Notes: a model not told the origin generated them from the letters alone. A stretch of 64,000 nucleotides of DNA from Amaranthus tricolor (GCF_026212465.1 NC_080051.1:19183905-19247904); one strand, 5' to 3'. Shown: positions 1 through 13,662, numbered from the stretch's first letter. Numbers and translations are program-made.

Positions 1-695
1 CTAAATTTGTATTATTCATGATTAGTAAAAATGTGATATTATTGTAAGTAAAAAAGTTGTATTATTCCTAGTAATTTTCCTCTTGATTTTACATTATTTT
101 TCCGTTTTGGAAATTGTTGACTTATTATATTTTAATTCATCATATATGTTAGATGATATAAGTCAAAATATGGTAAGGCAAGATAAAATAATAAGATAAA
201 ATATTATATCCGTTATTAGAATTATTTAATGATTATTTTGTTTAAATTTTGTATAATTTAGAATTAGTCACAAATTGATCTGCTATACTTCATGAGTTTG
301 TGTTTTAAATTCAAACATATTAGTCAGAGGCCTAAACTATGACTTTTGAGAGAAAAAAAATTCAAATAAGTCTGAATAATGTCCTAAAATTAGTTAGGTT
401 AAAAATTTTAAGTTATATTTGTTGTTTTTAGTTTTGTTGTATGCTAAGTATGTTCCAAGTCCTATTCTTAAGTGAAGAATTATTTTTTAATTTTAACCAC
501 TAGCAAGTAGTCGTTGAAGATTTAAATTATATAAATAAATTACTTTAATATGAAGACGTACAACAACAATTTCCACATAATAATTCTTTCAAACTTAAAG
601 CTTACAAATTATTTCAAGGACAAAACAATAGCAATCTTAGAATTTATATTTATTATAGTTCTTGTTTTAAGATCTAAGTTGTAAGTTTACTTTTC
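1..695. other. AT-rich intergenic DNA, nothing recognised
   Basis: No convincing reading frame, RNA gene or bounded repeat is visible. The right end of the stretch is the TTTTC target duplication of the solo LTR that follows. Confidence 0.6.
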
Positions 696-1504
696 TGAAA
701 ACGATGCTATATTAGAGTTCGAACAATGTGTTTCAAACTTTAATATTGCCAAGATCGAAAGTATGAGGTTTTGTGACCAACAAATTAAGCTATCAATGAT
801 ATCGATGTTTGTAGAAGAAAGTAATGCAATAAAACGACACAAAGATTTAACGAGGTTCACCCAACTTAGGCTACGTCCTCCGGTGTGTAGTATCTCTTAT
901 ATTATCAAAGGAGTTCAAAGTACTTTCAAATATGGAGAATTACAATAGAGAAGAGATATAGGCTAGTTTTTGGCTTGGGGTGTATTTTTGTGGATATCCT
1001 TGGATGAGCAAATGAGCTCTCTATTTATAGGAGAGATCACATTAAATAACATGGAGTACATTAAAACTATGAGTAAATGACAATGAAACAGCCCCAAGCA
1101 CTTGAAGAGTCAAAAAACAGCATCCTAGGAGCATCAGAGACATTGCTCGACCAAAGCAGAAGCTCGCTCGGTCGAGCGGGCTACAGGAAGTTTCTGGTTA
1201 CATTCTGTCTGCTCGCTCAACTCATCCTGAAGCTCGCTCGATCGAGCGGCACTTCTGAGAGCTTCTGACAGTTTTGCTCAACTTTGCATTGTAGAGCATC
1301 TTGAATTAAACCTTTACACTTCTTCATTAAGTCCCATAACTTTCATGAATGACTCATTAATTCATATTTTAATCATCATCATAAACCACAAACATTAAGA
1401 CAAAACTTAATACACCCATTCATGACATTCCTAGGATTCCATCCCATAAGTCACCACATGAATGCATCCATTAAATGTGCACTCAAGTCACACCATTCAT
1501 AACA
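696..1504 (-). mobile_element. solo LTR (family A, copy 1)
   Basis: Read on the minus strand it begins TGTTATGAATGG and ends CGTTTTCA, the TG...CA form of an LTR. It is flanked on both sides by the same 5 bases, TTTTC (691-695 and 1505-1509), a target-site duplication. A second copy lies at 26367-27183 in the opposite orientation and matches along its whole length. The LTR has a TATA-like TTATAAATAGAG promoter box in the better copy and GC-rich palindromes (CGCTCGATCGAGCG) in the upstream half. There is no internal gag-pol, so it is a solo LTR left by recombination between the two LTRs of an ancestor. The superfamily cannot be told from the LTR alone. Confidence 0.85.
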
Positions 1505-2729
1505 TTTTCCATTCACAGTTTAGATTTACAAATCAAGTCCCAAGATCAAGGAACGTTATCTTTAATGTTATCAAGATCAAATCACATCTCAATATTTGTT
1601 TTGAGGTTTAGCTTTAAGTTAAGTTTATCTCTTTATTTTCATCTTGATATGTTTAGATAGTGGGTTATGATACAAGATGTTTAGAACATGATTTATTTTC
1701 TATTTAATTTTTTAAAGGATAATTAGTGTAAGTTTTTCTTAACATGTATTAGATTCATAAGTGAAGTGGAATAATAAGAGGTGTGGAGTTTAAATTCTAA
1801 AAATTGGATAACCCTTGGCTGACATTAGCCGTTAGTAGTAAACTTCGTAAACAAATAATTATTTTTTGTCTATTTTAATTTTGCATTTATATTATGTTAT
1901 ACTCAAGCCCCGTACAAATTAAGTATTTAGAATTTCGACAAACAAATTTGATAAAAAAAAAAAAAGTCGTAAGAGTTTTAATCTCATATGTCCATTATCG
2001 ATTCTTCATTAGTGAATCCAAACTCCTCTATTTGTAATCACATCCATACACTCATTTTATCTATTTATCATGTATACATATTTTTTATGTTCATTTGTTG
2101 GTTGTCTTGCTTCCAACTACGAACTCTTAAGTTTTAGATTTAACCTATAAGAGACGAAGAGGGTAATTAGCGCTCTAAAGTCCCAATCTTAAACTCCATC
2201 TCCAATCCCAACAAAAAATGTCCATGTACTTTTTATTGTCTTATTCACCAACAATGATTATTACTCTTAATGTTTTGTGGATTCCATAAGAACCAAAGTG
2301 AGCTCACTAGTTTGCAATTTGCAAACAAGTATGAATCTCAAACCCCAACTCCCTTCAAACGAACAATCCTCGTAAAGTTACTTTTATATTTTATCTTTCA
2401 TATTATGATGATCATGGAAATCATGTTGTTCTAGACTGCTTATGTATTGTGTTTGTCGTGCTTCACGTCAAATTGTTTCGTATCAAGTTATGTCGTGAAT
2501 AATACTATGTTTTGTTCTGTTGTTCTTGACCATCCAAAAACGAGGCTCATATGCAAACAACATCTACGTGCCATCATGTTGTGCATAAATTGTGTCGCGT
2601 GCCGGTAATTGACTGTATAAGTAAATGTTTGTACAATTTGGGAAAATCCATTTACGGTTTTCTTAAAATTACCAAGAGAATCAATATAAAGTCATTTCAA
2701 CAAGAATTGTGTCGTGCCTTTTTATCACA
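1505..2729. other. AT-rich intergenic DNA, nothing recognised
   Basis: Only short chance reading frames are present. No splice-consistent gene, RNA gene or bounded element was found. Confidence 0.55.
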
Positions 2730-2731
2730 GA

Positions 2732-2865
2732 ATTTTGTGTGATACGGTCTCTTCGTGAGACACTCTTTATACAGGAGCGGCTAAATAACTTAACTAATAC
2801 AATTATTAGCTTAGAACTCTTTGTTTTGAGGTCATTTCTTCGAGACGGTCTCTCACAAGAATATC
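2732..2865. repeat. fold-back MITE-like repeat (GAGACCGTCTC family)
   Basis: The two ends form an imperfect inverted repeat centred on ACGGTCTC / GAGACGGT, with TGTGA at the outer edge of each arm. Related arms recur at about 12678-12930 and, in part, at 51356-51400, so this is a dispersed family. No coding capacity and no clear target duplication could be read. Confidence 0.5.
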
Positions 2866-2990
2866 TCCTTAATTGGTTGTCCATGGTCAGCTCAAATCCC
2901 ACCTGTACTTGTATAGTTCTCGTCCCTTGTTGGGTCACGACATGAGCTGGGTTGTGCCTTGCTTGCCCATCCGATTCCCTTGCATATATA

Positions 2991-3074
2991 CTCCCTCTGT
3001 ACATTAATGAAATTCTCACAAAGGATGTTCATAAATTTAAGAAAAATATATTCTTTTAGATAGTGAATACATTA
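2991..3074 (+). repeat. possible left end of a Stowaway-like MITE
   Basis: TATATACTCCCTCTGTACAT resembles the CTCCCTC-type terminus of plant Stowaway elements next to a TA. The MULE-type MITE at 3084 may have inserted into it. The matching right end was not found, so the call is weak. Confidence 0.3.
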
Positions 3075-3083
3075 TTTTATTAA

Positions 3084-3677
3084 GGGAAATTGCACATGGT
3101 AGCATCAAACTTTCATGAAACACTAGTGGTAGCACTTTTGTAAGATTTTTCCACATGGTAGCATCCAATTCATGCCTTATCTAATTGCCATAACATTTTT
3201 CATTAAATTTTTGTCAATTTCTGTTTAATTCACCATTTTGACGTTTCTACCTTTATTAGTATTGGTTATCGTCTTTATAATACATATGTACTTAACTAGG
3301 GCAAATTATAAAGGTGCATTTCAAGCACTAATACATATGTACTTAACTAGGGCAAATTATAAAGACAACAATTTGAATGAAAACAAAATTGTTACAACAT
3401 TTGAGAGCATCGATGAATTAAACGGTGAATTAAACGTCAAAATGGTGAATTAAACATTTGAGACATAAAATGGTTTAGGGCAAATTATAAAGACAATAGC
3501 CAACACTTATTTAGAAACGTCAAAATGGTAAATTAAACGAAAATTAATAAGAATTTCACTAAAAATACTACGGCAGATAGATAAGACATAAACTAGATGC
3601 TATCATGTGGAAAAATTTTATAAAAGTTCTACCATTGGCGTTTCATAAAAGTTCAATGTTATCATATGGAATTTCCC
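3084..3677. mobile_element. long-TIR MULE-type MITE
   Basis: The element starts GGGAAATTGCACATGGTAGC and ends with the imperfect reverse complement (TATCATATGGAATTTCCC). Matching between the two arms continues for roughly 150 bases. It is flanked by a perfect 9-base duplication TTTTATTAA (3075-3083 and 3678-3686). Long terminal inverted repeats plus a 9-bp target duplication are the signature of Mutator-like elements. The short interior has no transposase. It includes a direct repeat of about 36 bp (TACATATGTACTTAACTAGG at about 3282 and 3333). Confidence 0.82.
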
Positions 3678-3686
3678 TTTTATTAA

Positions 3687-4568
3687 ATAATAAATTTGAT
3701 GTAGAATAAGTGAGAGCCATAAACATAAATATATTAAAAGAATGTTAGTAGAAAAATATGAGGACCACAAGTTTACAACTAATAAAAAAATATTTTTATA
3801 AAGTTAGTATGAAACATGTGGTGACCATAAGATTTGTAAAAATGTGACAATAAAGTTAGTAAAAGATATGTCGGGACCATAAACATTCTTAAAATATTAA
3901 GATGAGAATGAACAAGGTTATTTATGTGCAAAGTTTATGATATAAATAGAAAAATTTCTTATAAAAACAACAATTTAAACACCCAAAAATAGCAGATGAA
4001 AACTTCTTGAAAGCAGGAAGAGAAATTCCAAGATGTGCTTAATTTACCATATTACGCTTCACAAAAGAAGATAATTTAGCAGATTACAAACTCCGGATTC
4101 CGGAACATTAATAATCTTCACTCAAAATTTCACTCTTTTTAAGTTTTAATCAACTAAATGTTGGCATGTTCTTGGTAACTGCAAAACATGAGACTGAAAT
4201 TGCCCTTCATCTTCATCACCCTTTAGCTTATCGTAGGTATGTTTTTTCATTTGTCTTGTTTTAAATGTGCTTCCATGAATTAAATACTTCATCATAGTGT
4301 GAATTTCTTGATTAAGAATACATTTCCCACTCATAGTTGGTAGAGGTTCACTTTTCAAAAGTAATTTCTTCTAATAATGTTTGCCTAATTCTCATATAAT
4401 ATTTATTCTTTATCTAATTCAAGTTGTTTATATTCATCAATCTTCACTTGGGTTTTTCAATTGAATCCCAATTTCTTCCTCAAATCCCTCTAATTTGGTT
4501 TCTGCTGTATAATATTCTGGGTTGTCATTGTTTAAGTTGCATTCTAGGGTTTCAATTTAGGTGATAAA
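3687..4568. promoter_or_regulatory. upstream region of the PPR-type gene
   Basis: This is AT-rich non-coding DNA between the MITE and the PPR-type start codon. The last ~200 bases, rich in TTC and AAT, look like a 5' leader. No individual promoter element can be defended from sequence alone. Confidence 0.3.
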
Positions 4569-5984
4569 ATGGTTAAGGCAATTGGGTTTGCTCCATTGAA
4601 CTTTTGTATTAACTCATCTTATCTTTGGAGTCAATACCCAGTTGCTTATAAAAATTTTAGGATTGAATCATGTTCTAGGGTTTTTGTTAATCAAATAAGA
4701 GAAAAGAAATTGAAATTTATACTTCCAGTTAGAAGTAAAGCTAGGGAATTAGAGAGGGTTTTAACAACTGTGGATGAGGATGAAATGAGTGAAGGATTCT
4801 TTGAAGCAATAGAGGAGTTAGAGCGGATGACTCGAGAACCTTCTGATGTTCTTGAAGAAATGAACGACCGGTTATCAGCTCGCGAGTTACAGCTAGTGTT
4901 GGTGTATTTTTCACAGGAGGGGAGGGATTCTTGATGTGCATTAGAGGTGTTTGAGTGGTGGAAGAAGGAAAATCGCGTTGATATGGAAATCATGGAGCTA
5001 ATGGTTTCAATCATGTGTGGATGGATTAAGAGTATGATTAAAGCTGAAAAGGAAGTTGTGGAAGTGATTGATCTTTTGATGGATATGGATTGTGTTGGTC
5101 TAAAACCCAATTTTAGCATGATGGAAAAGGCGATTTCCGTTTACTGGGATTTGGGGAAAAAAGATCAAGCTATCATTTTTGTTGATGAGATTTTGAGAAG
5201 GGAAATCATGTCCTTAGAGGATGGTATTGATGATGTGCACAGAGGTGGCCCTGCTGGTTACCTTGCTTGGAAAATGATGGTATGCTTCTCATTTTCTGAT
5301 TCTGTTCATTTTTATTATCATTTGTCATGTAATGTTACCTATGTTACTTGGACTCAAATGCTAGTATGTGTCCGAGTGTCGGATATGTCTGAATATGCAA
5401 TTTGATGCCTAAAATGAAGTGTCTGAGTGCGATACCAATGTCTGAGCATCAAGGATTGGGCACAGTCACATGAAGCAAAATGAAGAGTTGGAGTAAAATA
5501 ACATATTACTAGCTAAGTATCATTTATGTTGATCATTCTTCATACATACCTTAGGACTATACTGACACATACTTATGTAGAATCTGCTATGAACTGATTA
5601 ATTGAACAAAAACAGTAAAGTAGAACAAAATAATAAAAGGACAAAAGTGAAATTATACTATAAAATGGATAATCAAAGGATGATTACAGCCCTAATTATT
5701 AAGAAAAGATAAATCAAGCACTTCGGGAAGCTTGAGATCTCCTAAAATGAGTAAACCCGCCCACCAAATGTTTACAAATTTTTGTAATATTATGGCTCTC
5801 TAATTCCCCTTATTTATAATAAGCTACCTCTTAATCCTTACTTATTCCACAAGTCTTCCCTGCATGACAATTACCACAATTACCCCTATGTAAATCCAAA
5901 TATCAGGTGATTGCGGAATCCTTTTCTAAAAGGAAAATTGTTTGGGAAATGGGCCTTAGATGTCATTTTTCTTTCTAAGGAGGG

Positions 5985-6500
5985 TTGTAGATCTGGTGCT
6001 AGTGTAAGGAATGAAGATATTGTAAGGGTGCTAACAGTGGGGAACACAGTGAGGGTGATAACTGTGAAGGGGATAACATTGAGGGGGAACATAGTGAGGG
6101 TGATAACTGTGAAGGGGATAAAAATGAGGTTGAAAACAGTGGGGATGAGTGTGAGAATGAGTCATATGTTACTAATGGGGAGGGTGATAACAGTGAGGAT
6201 GAATCATTTGTTTTAAGTGAAGAGGAAAATGATGGTGAGGGTCATGGAGTTCTAAATGTTGTTAGAACTAATGAAGGAGAAGGTGAAGACCCCTTGTCAG
6301 AGTTTGTCAGAGTATGATGATAAGGTGAGAACTCAAACAATGACCAATTTTTTAAGCTCTTGAAGATCTTTAATTGGTATGTTGGTTTGAGCTTTGCTAG
6401 TGCAGATGCATTTAGAGATGTAATAATATAGCATGCCCATATTCAAGGGAAGAATGTTAAGATTCATGTGAGTGATAAGAATAAAAAGATGGGAAGAAAT
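5985..6500 (+). pseudogene. fragment of a MULE (MuDR-type) transposase
   Basis: One frame reads an acidic, Gly/Glu/Asp-rich repeated stretch (units like EGDNCEGDNIEGEHSEGDN) ending at FVLSEEENDGEG. After a stop it continues as WYVGLSFASADAFRDVI and GKNVKIHVSDKNKKMG. This order (acidic N-terminus, then the F..G..F.....FR..I block) is that of Mutator-like transposase N-termini. Stops and frame changes show it is dead. Assignment rests on pattern memory, so it is moderate. Confidence 0.5.
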
Positions 6501-6774
6501 ATTTTCATTCTCCAGGTTTTTAGGGTTAAAAATGGTGAAATGATCTTAAAGGAAGAAGAAGAAGAAGAACGAAGAAGTATATGCTGGAAGAAAAAGTGAG
6601 TGTAACGGCTAATAGGTATCTACAGTAGCCGGTAAATTTCGAGAGGAGTATTGTCAGCAAAAAATAAACAAAGGTGAAATTATTTAGAAATAATTGATAA
6701 TAAGGATTATTCACAACAAATGGACTATAAGTTGGATTATTCAAGACAATTTTTCCTTTTTCTTTTTTAATAAC

Positions 6775-7490
6775 TCACCAAACTACTTATATTTACTTTG
6801 TCATATGCCCTCTCTTGATCAATGTATATCACATGCAAGTGCTTTTTTTAACCTAGCTCGGTAGATCATCTTGGAATTCTATCGTATTGAATTAGTTTTT
6901 GGAGATACTTGTATATTTTTTCATGCGGTATTCAATTACTCACTCCCATAACTCCATAATGTGGCTTCCAAGCTTGATTATCATGTAGGTAATACAGTCT
7001 TGCTATTACCTTAATTTTTTAAAATAGGTATTATAGTGCTTATTCCTCAGACTTGCTATCGTAATTGCCCTCCATGTCTTGCTAAAGAGGTCAACTAACT
7101 AGTCCACTCTCGTTTATCCTAAACTTTTCTGTATCGTGATAAAATACTGCAAGGGCCCATTGCCATTTGCTTTCGTTTCATCAAACTTTAATTCACCTCT
7201 AGTTTATTTATTTATCTCATAAATCACTTTTCTCTTCCATGTCACACCCTTTGACATTTATTGAATAACTCATCAAAGTATTCCTTTTATTAATCATCTT
7301 GCATAAGAATATCTTGTTTATCTTGGACAAACTTCACTATACTAAGATTCTTTTTAAAAGCTTGTCTCTTTTTAGCTATCCTATATAGATATTTTTCTCC
7401 TTCTCTCAAATTCAACTTGTTGTGTACCCTTTTGTACACTTTTAAATTTGCTTCACGTACCACTTATTTATCTTGTTCGACTTTCTTGTA
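6775..7490 (-). pseudogene. LINE (non-LTR) reverse transcriptase relic
   Basis: On the minus strand the translation contains KLGSHIMELWE, a stop, then VIEYRM, followed by HLHVIYIDQERAYDKV near 6780-6845. Those match in order the reverse-transcriptase blocks of plant LINEs (SHTMKLWERVIE...R and a D-x-E-x-AYD motif, where the first catalytic Asp lies). Several in-frame stops are present. It lies within the PPR-type gene's intron, antisense to the gene. Confidence 0.6.
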
Positions 7491-7556
7491 TTTTGCATTG
7501 TTCTCGTCACTCATACATTAACCTAAAGCTACATAACAATTTTTGTTTATTGCAAC

Positions 7557-8498
7557 TAGACCTGGGAAAACGGTCGGTCGGTCGGGTCATTTTCGGGTTG
7601 GGTCAGTTTCGGATCAGGTCAGTTTCAGGTCGGATCACTCTGGGTTTCGGGTAGGTTCGGATTGACCCAACGGGTTACCATAAAACATTAGAATATCCAA
7701 TCGACTAATTCAACATAAAAAAAAATCATTAAAATGTCTAAAAAAAATCATTAGAGAAATTACATGTACGATTTTCAAAAAATAGTTGGTATGTCAGGTT
7801 CATTTAAGTGTAAGAAAAATAGGGGAATTAATACTTATTTTGAAAGACTTGTAAGATACGCGCTTTATAAAAGTTATTTTGTTTATTATAATTGTAACGT
7901 TAGATAAAAATGACGTTAAAATTATCTTCACAATTTTCATGTTGGAAAGATATACAACTAACTAAGTACTTATTTCGTCTTATAAGATACGCGTTTTATA
8001 ATTTAGGGTAGCGACATTCGTTTTTTGAAAAGCTCATTCAAACGTGCGAAACGTTCGTATAAATTATATTGATTTGCTTACTGAAATGTAGAAGAATTAA
8101 AAACTCATTTGACTGATTTAACAAGATACATGTATTCAATTAAGATGATTATAACGTCCTGTTTTTAAAGAAAAATAATTACGATGGCTAAAAAGACGTA
8201 AAATACGTGTTTTTTGAGATCTAATGATGAGTTTTAGGGTTCAAGTGATATACTCAATATGTTGAGATACTTTGAAAACTAAAATTTTATTTGAAATGAA
8301 TTCTAACATTGAAATTACTCTAAAAATTGATATTAAATCTGTCAAAACGGGTCGGTTTCCGGTCGGGTCATTTTCGGTCGGGTAATTATCGGGTCGGTCA
8401 TGTTTCGGATTAAGTCGCTTTCGGGTCGGTCGGGTTCGGGTTTTGTCGGGTCGGGTTCCGGGTTCATTTTCGGGTCGGATCAAATTTTCCCAGGTCTA
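7557..8498. mobile_element. non-autonomous hAT-like element, copy 1
   Basis: Terminal inverted repeats are TAGACCTGGGAAAA and TTTTCCCAGGTCTA, 14 bases and perfect. The 8-base duplication ATTGCAAC flanks the element at 7549-7556 and 8499-8506. TAG-starting TIRs with an 8-bp target duplication indicate the hAT superfamily. About 100-160 bases inside each end is a run of degenerate CGGGTCGGTC / TTTCGGGT words, while the middle is AT-rich. There is no transposase. An inverted, highly similar copy lies at 33975-34944. Confidence 0.9.
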
Positions 8499-9617
8499 AT
8501 TGCAACCTTTACTCTCGTTTCATCACGTTCTGTCAATTTTCACTACCATATCATCATTGGCTTCTCTTAGAATAACACAATTTGCATATTATATCTTTTT
8601 AAAAATCTCTTGGCCTCTTTAGTCTTCTCTAATCATGTATGCAAAGAGTGTCAATCTTATGTTTTTTTCCTACATTGACCTGTTTGCAATTTGAACTTTT
8701 AGGAGAAAGGAGAATACAGAGATGCCGTGAAGCTAGTGATTCGTTTGAGGGAAAGTGGGTTGAATCCTGAAACTTACAGCTATCTCGTTGCAATGACAGC
8801 TGTGGTCAAAGAGTTAAACAAAATCGCAAAAGCATTGCATAAGTTGAAGGGTTTTGCAAAATCAGGTTTTGTCGCCGAGTTGGACAAAGAAAACATTAGG
8901 CTTGTCGAGAAGTATCAGTCTGATCTCGTGGAAGACGGGATCCAACTATCTTGCTGGGTGATCGAAGAGGGAAACCCTTCCGTGCTTAGTTTAGTACGCA
9001 AGAAGCTCCTTGCTATGTACATATGTGTTGTTAACGGACTTGAAGCCGAAAGACAGTTGTGGGAGATGAAACTTTTAGGTAAAGACGTTGAGAGATACTT
9101 GTCCGACATAGTCTTAGCCATATGTGCCTCTCAAGGCCAAAAATTAGTGGTTTCTAGACTGCTTGTTACAATGGAATCTTCGAGCTCGTCATCTAAGAAG
9201 AAAACTTTATCATGGTTGCTCCGAGGCTATATCAAAGCCGGGAATTTTGAAGATGCTGCAGAAACAATAACCAAAATTCTTGATTCAGGATTGCATCCCG
9301 ATCACTTGGACCGCATTGCTGTTGTTCAGGGACTTAGAAGAACGATCACGAAAACCTGGAAACATGGAGATTTACCTTGGACTGTGCAAGCGCCTCTCGG
9401 ATGCCGACTTGATAGGACCTTGTCTAATATATATGTATATAAAGAAGTGAAGGCTTTGGATTACTTAGATGATTTAGTTATTGATAGAGGACTTACTCAG
9501 GACTCAAGAGTGTACTGCTGTATTTGTGAAATTTACTATAAAATGTATGTGTATATGTTGTATAGAAGTATATTTGTGTATATCATTGTTGAAAATATGT
9601 TGGTGCCTGTGAATTGA

Positions 9618-10145
9618 TCATTTAATTTTTTTGAAGTTGGGTTTAGCCATGTTTATTGGTTGGCTAAATCGATTTTTTTTTTTTTTTTTTTTTTGTCGTT
9701 TTTAATTAAGCTTTGACATACTTATAAGTGAGACTATTATATTTCTTACACTTAAATAGCCCGCTCCCAACCCATTCCTAACCCGACCCGACTCTAACTG
9801 CTAATCCCAGTCCATTCCCTCGTCTGAACACCCAAAGCCCCAACTCCTTCTATGGCTTGAAACCCACAGGCCACAGCCCCATTCTAGAAGTGGTATGTAC
9901 ATAATTTAAAGTGTGTTTGGAAAACATAATTAAAAAAGAAATGCCTACAAAACTTTGTTGTAAAGAAGGGTAGAAAAGAGTGGTGAGTTGGCTTTTTAAT
10001 GTCTTTTGAGATGTAACCAATTTTGATTCCCAAAAGAATGTTAAACACCCCAAGTCTTTAATACCTTGGACTTTGTGTAGATGAGATCTGAGATCGTGAA
10101 TAATATGTAGATAATCCTCAGTGGCAGCAAAAGTGATATTGGAAT
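9618..10145. other. 3' flank of the PPR-type gene with poly-T tract
   Basis: This holds a T-run of about 22 bases near 9672-9694, a CCCGACCCGAC-type GC patch at 9780-9795 and the copia relic listed separately. Nothing else was recognised. Confidence 0.5.

Positions 10146-10146
<1 letters not shown>
9985..10146 (-). pseudogene. short copia reverse-transcriptase relic
   Basis: The minus strand reads HDLRSHLHKVQGIKDLGCLT followed by FFWESKLVTSQ. In copia reverse transcriptases a block like LK..LH..F.IKDLG.L.YFLG.EV..S occurs just after the YVDD site. The match is short and the frame is lost on both sides, so this is a tentative relic. Confidence 0.35.
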
Positions 10147-11988
<1,842 letters not shown>

Positions 11989-12677
11989 AGAACCATTGTG
12001 TTTGATGAAAAAAGTTTAATCATATTTGGATTGAAGAAAGACTTATTGATAAAGTAAATGATTAAGCTTCAGCTTGGCAAACCATAGCCGAGAAGCTTGT
12101 TTAAGCGCATATAGAGACTTGTTTAGCTTGCAAACCATATTAAGTTTGTGAGATAATCTAATTGGGGGTTTCATGAAGACTTGTTTAGTTATCCATGAAG
12201 ATTTTCATGAAGAAAGACATTATTTATATTCAATTCGAAAAGGGGTTATTTCTTGGAAGAAGAAATAGCTAATAAACAAATGGTGATTATCTTAATTGTT
12301 GAGAATTTCGCGGAAGTCAATCCCTTACTCTTTTGTGTAATCTTTAGTAACAAGATGAGCTTTATATCATTTTAAGCTCCTATCATCACGTAATTTCACT
12401 CTATAGATTCATTTTCTTTTTATGAATTTTTTTTTCAAGAAGAAGTGAGACAAAATCCCATGTATGATTATTATCCTCCTTATTTTCAGTTGAGAATATG
12501 TTAGAAGAACGATTTCTAACGAAGGAAAATTAAAAAAAGCAAGTTCATAGTGAAAGTAAGTGTATAGTGAATTTACTATTCATTACCTAACAAATAATAG
12601 GAACAAAATGTTTGATGTTTTTTGGATAGAAAATTTTAGAAGAAAGTGACAAATATGAAATCTTAAGGTAAATGATC
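11989..12677. other. AT-rich intergenic DNA, nothing recognised
   Basis: No supported gene or bounded repeat. Confidence 0.5.
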
Positions 12678-12930
12678 ATACCAGTCTTGTGATAGACAGT
12701 CTATTTGAGAGACCATTTCTAATTACGTCAGCCCATTATATATTTTTGAAAATAATATTAGTAAGTATTCAGAATAATGTAAGTAGACATTTAGGGTATT
12801 GAAAGTAGGTATTAAAGATACGGCAAGTAAGCATTAAGGATAATGTAAGCAGGCATTAAGAATATAGTAAATAGACATTAATTTTTAATGGGTTGGGTTT
12901 GAGATACGTCTAGCACAGACTAGCTGTAGT
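12678..12930. repeat. fold-back MITE-like repeat (GAGACCGTCTC family)
   Basis: The left arm TCTTGTGATAGACAGTCTAT and the right arm GAGATACGTCTAGCACAGAC are imperfect inverted copies resembling the 2732-2865 element. Inside are three degenerate direct repeats of a word like AAGTAGGCATTAAGGATA. Confidence 0.4.
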
Positions 12931-13337
12931 TATAAATCGTATCCTAGTGACGAAATGTTTGTGAAAGTGTTGCTTTCCTTCTATTTCGATAAGCCCGAGC
13001 AATGTCTAGGTCGAAAAGGCCCATGTTCTTTAAGTCTGCGGCCCATGATGAGTTCCATGCACAAGACAGAATTGGTCCGTGGGAAACAACATGATGCCTT
13101 GAATTGTATAGATTTGACGGTGATTATTCTTATATAAGCCGGTAAAGTAGAACATAATTTTATAAGCAAAGTATACTCCGCAGCCTTAGTCATTTTTTAC
13201 ACATTTTATTATTACAATTTGCAGATTTTTTTTGTTAAAGTTGCACAAACATCTCATTTAGAATTAAGCACTGCAAAATATTATCAATTGTCAAATGTGA
13301 ATAATAAAGAAAAGGTCAAACTGACACCAAACTTTTA

Positions 13338-13338
13338 T

Positions 13339-13420
<82 letters not shown>
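13338..13420. repeat. (TA)n microsatellite
   Basis: About 41 TA units with one TACA interruption near the left end. Confidence 0.95.
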
Positions 13421-13424
<4 letters not shown>

Positions 13425-13662
13425 TTCAGCCTTTTGAGTTGAATTCTGTTTTTAATTACTACGTTAATTTAATTAATCTTTAGCTTAAGACGTCTAATTT
13501 TAATAATTTTTTCTTTGACTTGCAACTCTTAAAGGCAGCACCAAGTATTATCCTCCCTGTTTCTCATTTGTCATTAAGATGTTTTGATGTATTTATTATT
13601 TGCTTCATCCACACTATAGATAAACAATTCGTTACTAAAGTCTAGAATATAAACTACTAGAA

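Larger units (their letters stand above)
5280..8702 (+). other. 3.4-kb intron of the PPR-type gene, filled with transposon pieces
   Basis: The donor is GTATGC after codon ATG at 5277 and the acceptor is TTTTAG at 8697-8702. Inside are, in order, a MULE transposase fragment, a LINE reverse-transcriptase relic on the opposite strand and a hAT-like non-autonomous element with intact target duplication. The 5280-5985 part shows no recognisable element. Confidence 0.7.
4569..9450 (+). pseudogene. PPR-type protein gene, broken by a stop, a frameshift and a second stop
   Basis: Exon 1 is 4569-5279 and exon 2 starts at 8703, joined in phase 0 by a GT-AG intron (ATGATG|GTATGC ... TTTTAG|GAGAAAGG). 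The product resembles, from memory, the chloroplast pentatricopeptide-repeat protein family of Arabidopsis At2g30100, expected to bind organellar RNA. Shared features are the block ARELQLVLVYFSQEGRDS, the block CALEVFEWWKKENRVD and repeats such as GLNPETYSYLVAM. Three lesions are visible. TGA at 4932-4934 interrupts exon 1 at codon 122, where the family has Trp as I recall it. A +1 shift near 9350 separates the frame from LCKRLSDADLIGPCLIYMY, read in the next frame. TGA at 9448-9450 follows. The original frame instead runs on to 9617 with an unlike tail. The N-terminus may be a plastid transit peptide. Likely a degenerating gene; assembly error is the alternative. Confidence 0.75.

Noticed and set aside
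2681..3019. 112-codon minus-strand frame
   Set aside because: Spans a MITE and has no recognisable domain or codon pattern.
4691..5119. 142-codon minus-strand frame opposite PPR exon 1
   Set aside because: Shadow of the PPR reading frame.
8241..8483. 80-codon frame MIRPENEPGTRPDK..., repeated at 33990-34232
   Set aside because: It lies in the GC-rich subterminal repeat of the non-autonomous hAT-like element. Its conservation comes from the recent DNA copy, not from protein selection.
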